Below are positions 9,522 through 9,590 of a DNA stretch of 9,590 bases, one piece after another. The stretch comes from CAZJBP01 sp964544115 (GTDB lineage: Bacteria; Verrucomicrobiota; Kiritimatiellia; UBA8416; JADHWI01): NCBI GenBank assembly GCA_964544115.1, contig CAZJBP010000142.1, positions 1 through 9,590 of the forward strand, given 5' to 3'. Within the stretch, counting starts at the first letter, position 1. Each line of letters starts with the position of its first letter. The notes below the pieces were generated by a model. The model saw only the letters and a list, made by a program, of their open reading frames with translations, did no database searches and was not told the DNA's origin. The position numbers and the translations under genes are program-made.

Positions 9522-9590
9522 TGACGAATCGCGCGCGGGCGCATCTGCGTTTCAGTGCAAGTGCAGTATGGGTAGTGTCAGGCCCGCGGT

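Overview
This is a strongly GC-rich bacterial window with GC-ended codons. It carries two complete, confidently named metabolic genes (purL and pdxA), part of an ABC-2 export operon, an ExbD-like putative lipoprotein, a HAD-type nucleotidase-like phosphatase and a lytic transglycosylase. A run of exactly 100 Ns (6857-6956) marks a scaffold join, so this is probably a draft or metagenome-assembled genome. The lipobox protein and the peptidoglycan lytic enzyme suggest a Gram-negative (diderm) cell. The single-chain PurL is of the long type best known from Proteobacteria. The small dispersed intergenic repeats and ExbD-like lipoprotein would also fit a PVC-type or related environmental bacterium. 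The phylum cannot be fixed from this sequence alone.

Layout. Positions 1-2249 (minus strand) hold permease, then ATPase, then permease, each joined to the next by a 4-base ATGA stop/start overlap. They form one translationally coupled ABC-2 operon, and its last gene runs off the left edge. Positions 2250-2472 form a divergent intergenic region with a short tandem repeat of the CGCAAAGG type and a candidate promoter. Positions 2473-2841 (plus) encode a small putative lipoprotein whose mature part resembles the periplasmic domain of ExbD/TolR. Positions 2867-6730 (minus) encode full-length PurL, convergent with the lipoprotein gene. Positions 6731-7028 are the purL leader, the assembly gap and a short spacer. 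Positions 7029-7643 (minus) encode a HAD-fold protein resembling NT5C-type deoxyribonucleotidases. Positions 7644-7760 form a compact divergent promoter region with two perfect palindromes. Positions 7761-8438 (plus) encode an SLT-domain lytic transglycosylase. Positions 8455-9468 (minus) encode PdxA, preceded by a three-copy 7-base tandem repeat.

How the genes work together. The ABC genes form one machine. PurL (de novo purine synthesis) and the nucleotidase-like HAD protein lie on the same strand with no opposing gene visible between them, but the gap prevents a firm claim of one operon. PdxA (vitamin B6 synthesis) and the transglycosylase look like independent transcription units. I do not see a previously undescribed multi-gene system here. 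The most unusual items are the ExbD-like lipoprotein without an ExbB partner, and repeats or palindromes placed inside candidate promoters.
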